Below are positions 59,890 to 64,000 of a stretch of DNA of 64,000 nucleotides, in pieces. Each line of letters begins with the position of its first letter. Within the stretch, counting starts at the first letter, position 1. The stretch covers positions 3,782,001 through 3,846,000 of the forward strand of contig JAZARR010000175.1 of the NCBI GenBank assembly GCA_037389465.1, read 5' to 3'. Origin of the DNA: Baylisascaris procyonis (lineage: Eukaryota; Nematoda; Chromadorea; Rhabditida; Ascarididae). The notes under the pieces were generated by a model. That model ran no database searches, was not told the origin of the DNA, and saw only the letters and a program-made list of their open reading frames with translations. The position numbers and the translations under genes are program-made.

Positions 59890-62800
59890 TTGGTTGTTTT
59901 TTTTTTTTAAATTATTACTGCTCAATTCGTTGTGTTGTAATGCCTCAAAATGTTGACGTTCATTCTTTGTGCCAAATATTCTCTCTTTCTTCTTTTTTTT
60001 TTTCCCCCCGAAATTTCTTGGAAAGTATTTGCATAAATAGATGAAAATTTTTTTATGTTATTAAAAAAATTTTTTTAGAGAGCTTTATTTGAATTTTTCT
60101 CACTTTTTTTTTGCTAAGAGAGATTTATTGCAAATTGAAAAGTAGTCTCAATATAATATACACAGTATTTTTATAGCTATATTAAGCATTCTGTTTTGAC
60201 GAATTTTAATGTTTTTTTTTTTTTTTTTTGAAGGAATAATACTGAGAGTAGAATGATTTCATTAAAAAAAATTTTTTTTAAGAAATGATAAATACAAACG
60301 AATTAGAATGAGGAAAAAAGAAGAGAGAGCGATATTAAAATTTCAAATATTGGATTTGTTATACGATGTTTTGAAAATTTATATTTAAATATAGTGTTGT
60401 TTTATTTTGCTTACGCACCTCTTCAATATTCGCATGCAATTTTCTTTCGGGTTTCTTAGCACCAAAGCAACGTGCAAGTGCTCTTTCATCGATGTTTTTG
60501 AGTTTGTTTGTTTGTTTGTTTGTTTGCAGAAAAATTACGCTTTAATAATTCAATTTTTATTTATTTCAATATAAATTCCTTGGAAGAAAGTTGTTTAGCA
60601 AAGTTTAGTTTGAAATGGTATTGAAAAATTTTTTATTTAAAACGTATGCTCTTATCTTACTTTAATTTCGATGCTTTTCGAATTTTTTTTTTTCTCATTC
60701 AGATAGGTTTTAGAGTATTTTGAAATTTTGGGGGTGGGGGAGGGGTTGTTAGAGGGGGAACGAAAAGGAAGGGGAGAAAGTAAAAGGGAAGGACGATCGA
60801 GCATCACTTGACATAAACGTTGCCACTGGTCGTTTATGTGTTCTAATCGATCATTTTATTGTTATATTGTAACGCAATGAATACTTTCGTTTTGTTGTAA
60901 ATTATTGCAACGAATTATTTTGTAACAAATTGTTTTAATTTTCTTATTGATATTCACTATTGTCTCTCGAAGTAAACAACGCGGTACTATTCATATTTGC
61001 CTTCTGTAAAGGCGTCTCTTATCAACGAAAATATTTTTTTTTTTAAATGCAATTGATGAGTTGTTTTTTTATTTTTTTATTTTTTATTTTTTATTTTTAC
61101 TTCTGTCTTTTATTATTGTTTATTTGTTTAATTATTGACTCATAATGGGGTGTAATTTAAAAATGTTGCATTATTGCGACAATCATCTTAGAATGAAATA
61201 TAGAGCAATTAATAGGTTTTATGAGGTGAGGTGAAGTTAAAAGCCCTTCCCTCCTCCCCTGTTCCCATCAAGTAGCACTTCTCCTTGAGCCCATTGTACT
61301 GCCTTATATGCGGCATATATTTATGCGATTAAAAAAATCCACTCGAAAATCGAAGACCATCCGCTAAAAAAACATTAAATAAATGTATCATTTTGCAAAA
61401 AAAAAAAGAAAAAAATTTTTTTTTTTAATTTTAATAAACACAATAATGAATATCACTGTTTTCATAATTGTGCTTATATAAGCTCTTATGTTTTTAGAGA
61501 GTATGGAATTGAATTGTGAAATATTCAGCATTTTTATTTTTTTTTTTTAATTTTAAATTTCTCTATAACAGCTAATTATTTTTTTAATGCATCTTTCCAC
61601 ATACTGTTTGAATATTATTGTAGTTTTTCTTGTTTATTTTTTTCGTACAAATTTCTAGAATTTATTGTTTTCGCAAACACCTTTTTCCTTGTTTTTCGAT
61701 TCATTTTAAGGAATCGATTCCTGCTTAATCCACTTATGTTAAGGTTGGAAGTGACCGAAGCAGGGTGATAATAGTAAAAAAAAAGAGGGGAGACCTGGAA
61801 TGGGGGCAACGATAGGGGGGGGAATATTATAGATGCACGCATCCATTTATAGATTTTATTACTATTACTTTTTTTTTCTCAATCATTCCTTCTTTATGAT
61901 ATATCATTATTGAGTTGTTTTTTTTTTTTTTGAAAGTTTTATGCTTTGATTTCAATAATTTTGAAAATTCTGTTTATTTTCTACACGTCTGTGATCTTCA
62001 CATGTGATGCGTATATCCTCTTTTTTCGAATTATACAGCTTATCGTTTCATTGTCAATGTTTTTAAATAACTTTAAAAATTGTTCTTTTTTTTGACAAAA
62101 AAATTTAGGGAATTATGTAGTGATAAATATTGTTTATGATTTAGATGTTATATTTGAAATATTCGCATCGGTTAGCCGATCGGCCACCACCACAAAAAAT
62201 TTTCGCAATGGAATAATGAGGTGTGAGGCTGATCGAAACGAATCTCCCATTTCACTATGGACATAAATTTGCGGCTGTCACTAAATCGTCAGTTGTTACA
62301 CTGCAGTGACAGCATTTATCTATTTTAACGTTTTTCTAACCTTTGGATAATTGAAGGTTATTCCAGTGAGAATCCTGAAATCGTCAGATGAGAGAAAAAG
62401 GAATGGGGAAATGAGAGGGGAAATGCGCACACATGTTTATTTTTCTCACTTCATCGTTGGCTCACTTATTTTAGTCGTTAACGTAATCAGGTCGAGAGCC
62501 ACAATTCGACCTGGATTATTCGTTTTCCTTTTTAATGCTTTCATGGATTTATTTATATGCTTGCTAATTGTGAACGTTGTTGATTGAAAGTTTTGCTTTC
62601 TGAAAGCGTTGATTGTTCGATGCATTGTATTCGCTATTCTAATTCAGCAGAGATTGCTGGATAACCGTTTTTTTTTTTTGTTGTTGTTGCTGCTGAAAGG
62701 AAAAGAAAGCGGGAAAAAGGGGCTTATTTTATACAAGTGAAATTCATGGAGGGATTATACGTAAAGAAATGCTTTAATAGTACCATTGATCGTTATTTAG

Positions 62801-63979
62801 AAATATGGGCAATGATTGTTATTTCGAGTATATTTTATTATAACCCGTTGAAATAGTAAAATGGGTACGGCAATATTTTGTTTTACGATCGTAAAATATA
62901 TAGAGATATATATTTTACGATTGTTTATTTATTTAAATGTGCCTTTGTTTTAAATTCGTCATCTATAAAACAATTTAACACAACTTGTTATTATTTATAA
63001 CACATCGAAAAAAAAATAAATGTTGATAATTTTACAATAATTGTTGAGTAATAATGCAATGCGTTTCATTATCGTATAGATGAAGCAATATTTTCTTTAA
63101 AGATATTCGGCTAATGTAATGGAGTGTTATACGATGACTCCGATGGGAACTATTAACTCCCTCATTGAGTAAAATGACTAATATAGGCAAGGTTGTAGCA
63201 CTCTAAAGCAGTGAGCGCACGTATGATCGTTTCCAAAGGTCATATTTAAAAGTAAAGGTGAAGCAGGTGGTATAACAATTGTGCGGTCCCATCGTTTGTG
63301 ACAGTAAACGCGCACCGTTGATGCGAGATTATCAAGTCACTAATTGAGGACGTAGCGTTCGCCGACATGAAATGTGATGTGCGCAATGATTCTTGCATCG
63401 TACCATACTGCCAAATATGACGTCAAATCGAATGAGGACTTCTAACATCATTTACCACATAGTTGTCAGTAAATTATAGCGTACATATCCTCCAGTTTTT
63501 CTTTTTAGTTCTTATTACAAAAGTATATTGTGGTATCATCATGTCTGTATGTCGCGTATTCGTCTGTCTGTCGGTTTCAGCTTACTGCCCATAAAATTTA
63601 CGTAGGTGAAATAGGTGGGCATTTTTGCTAAAACACAGGAAGAGTTGCTAAAGTGGTGCGTTGATTAATCTTATGTATGGTTCCCTGCCACTTAAAGATT
63701 GTCATGAGGTTTGTGCGTGAAGTGTGTTCGCAAATCGTAAACGCTTAAAAAAACTTTTTTTTTTTGAGCAGTAGTTTCAGCTCCCTACGGAATTAGGTGC
63801 TGCAATCTTCTACATGGAAATAGGTGCTGTGGCCAATTGAACTACACTGCCATCACCAGTAAGTCATTAATTGTTACCTTAGTCGCACCAATTCTATGCA
63901 TACAATGTGGCGTAGGTGATGAGCGCATAACGCGGACAGGTAGTGATGGGACTATGACAAGCAAGATAGGGAACTGAGA
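59890..63979. other. 3' flank of GALNT, no gene recognised
   Basis: About 4.1 kb of AT-rich sequence holds the GALNT 3' UTR, several T-runs, a (TTTG)n at 60504-60527, and a G-rich tract at 60728-60777. From about 63100 on, the composition becomes more balanced. No clear polyadenylation signal was assigned, and small plus-strand frames (such as 62351-62587) have no recognised domain. Confidence 0.5.
63766..63851 (-). repeat. tRNA-like sequence (pseudogene or SINE head)
   Basis: Read on the minus strand, the segment starts GGCAGTGTAGTTCAATTGGC, which is the 5' acceptor arm plus a good A box of a tRNA gene. It ends TACTGCTC, whose TACTGCT can pair with GGCAGTG (two G-U pairs), followed by an A-run. 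The anticodon and T arms do not fold well, so it is not a functional tRNA. A tRNA-derived SINE or a tRNA pseudogene fits best. Confidence 0.35.
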
Positions 63980-64000
63980 CCTGCACTAGCTCAGTTGGTT
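63980..64000 (+). tRNA. Possible tRNA 5' end, cut by the window edge
   Basis: The last bases contain TAGCTCAGTTGG, a full match to the A-box consensus TRGYNNARNNGG. It is preceded by seven bases (CCTGCAC) that would form the 5' acceptor strand. Everything from the D loop on lies outside the window, so isotype and function cannot be judged. It could also be another tRNA-derived repeat like the one at 63766-63851. Confidence 0.35.

Overview
The window looks like chromosomal DNA from an animal, most likely a nematode. It is strongly AT-rich. Exons are short and separated by introns of tens to thousands of bases, with compact acceptors (TTTCAG, TTTGCAG, TTTTAG). The genes are spliced metazoan families, and the glycosyltransferase resembles nematode GLY-5 in length and layout. 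The species cannot be named from the sequence.

Two genes can be built exon by exon, lying head to head. On the minus strand (23183 down to about 512, probably running off the left edge) is a giant ubiquitin-conjugating enzyme of the UBE2O (E2-230K) family. It has about 38 exons and about 1,620 residues. I joined them by hand and all junctions but one keep frame. The order is CR1 and CR2 beta-rich regions, a Ser-rich basic (NLS-like) and acidic stretch, CR3, a roughly 700-residue mostly helical and acidic region that I do not recognise, and then the E2 catalytic core (active Cys in [12 protein letters not shown]). The exception is an apparent one-base frame break near 6804-6814.

On the plus strand (45405-59889) is a complete polypeptide N-acetylgalactosaminyltransferase, GLY-5/PGANT9-like. 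It has a signal-anchor, a stem, a GT-A catalytic domain (DSH, WGGEN, HVGHVF) and a C-terminal ricin-type lectin domain of three repeats. The first lectin repeat is encoded by three tandem, phase-compatible exons (55655-55765, 56065-56184, 57723-57833). They look mutually exclusive and their variable loops differ in charge. An in-frame alternative terminal exon (52154-52282) would remove the lectin domain.

The 22 kb between the two start codons holds no confidently recognised gene. It carries minisatellites (29, 20 and 44/45 bp units, the last with a 267-bp higher-order repeat), microsatellites, G-rich tracts, a perfect 18-bp hairpin, and two small plus-strand exon candidates near 30.5-31.2 kb. 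A GC-richer LTR-like block sits in a UBE2O intron, and an inverted repeat with a GC-rich insert sits in a GALNT intron. The last 4 kb is mainly non-coding and ends in tRNA-like sequence cut by the window edge.

The two genes belong to unrelated pathways: cytosolic/nuclear ubiquitination, and Golgi mucin-type O-glycosylation. Nothing suggests functional coupling beyond adjacency.
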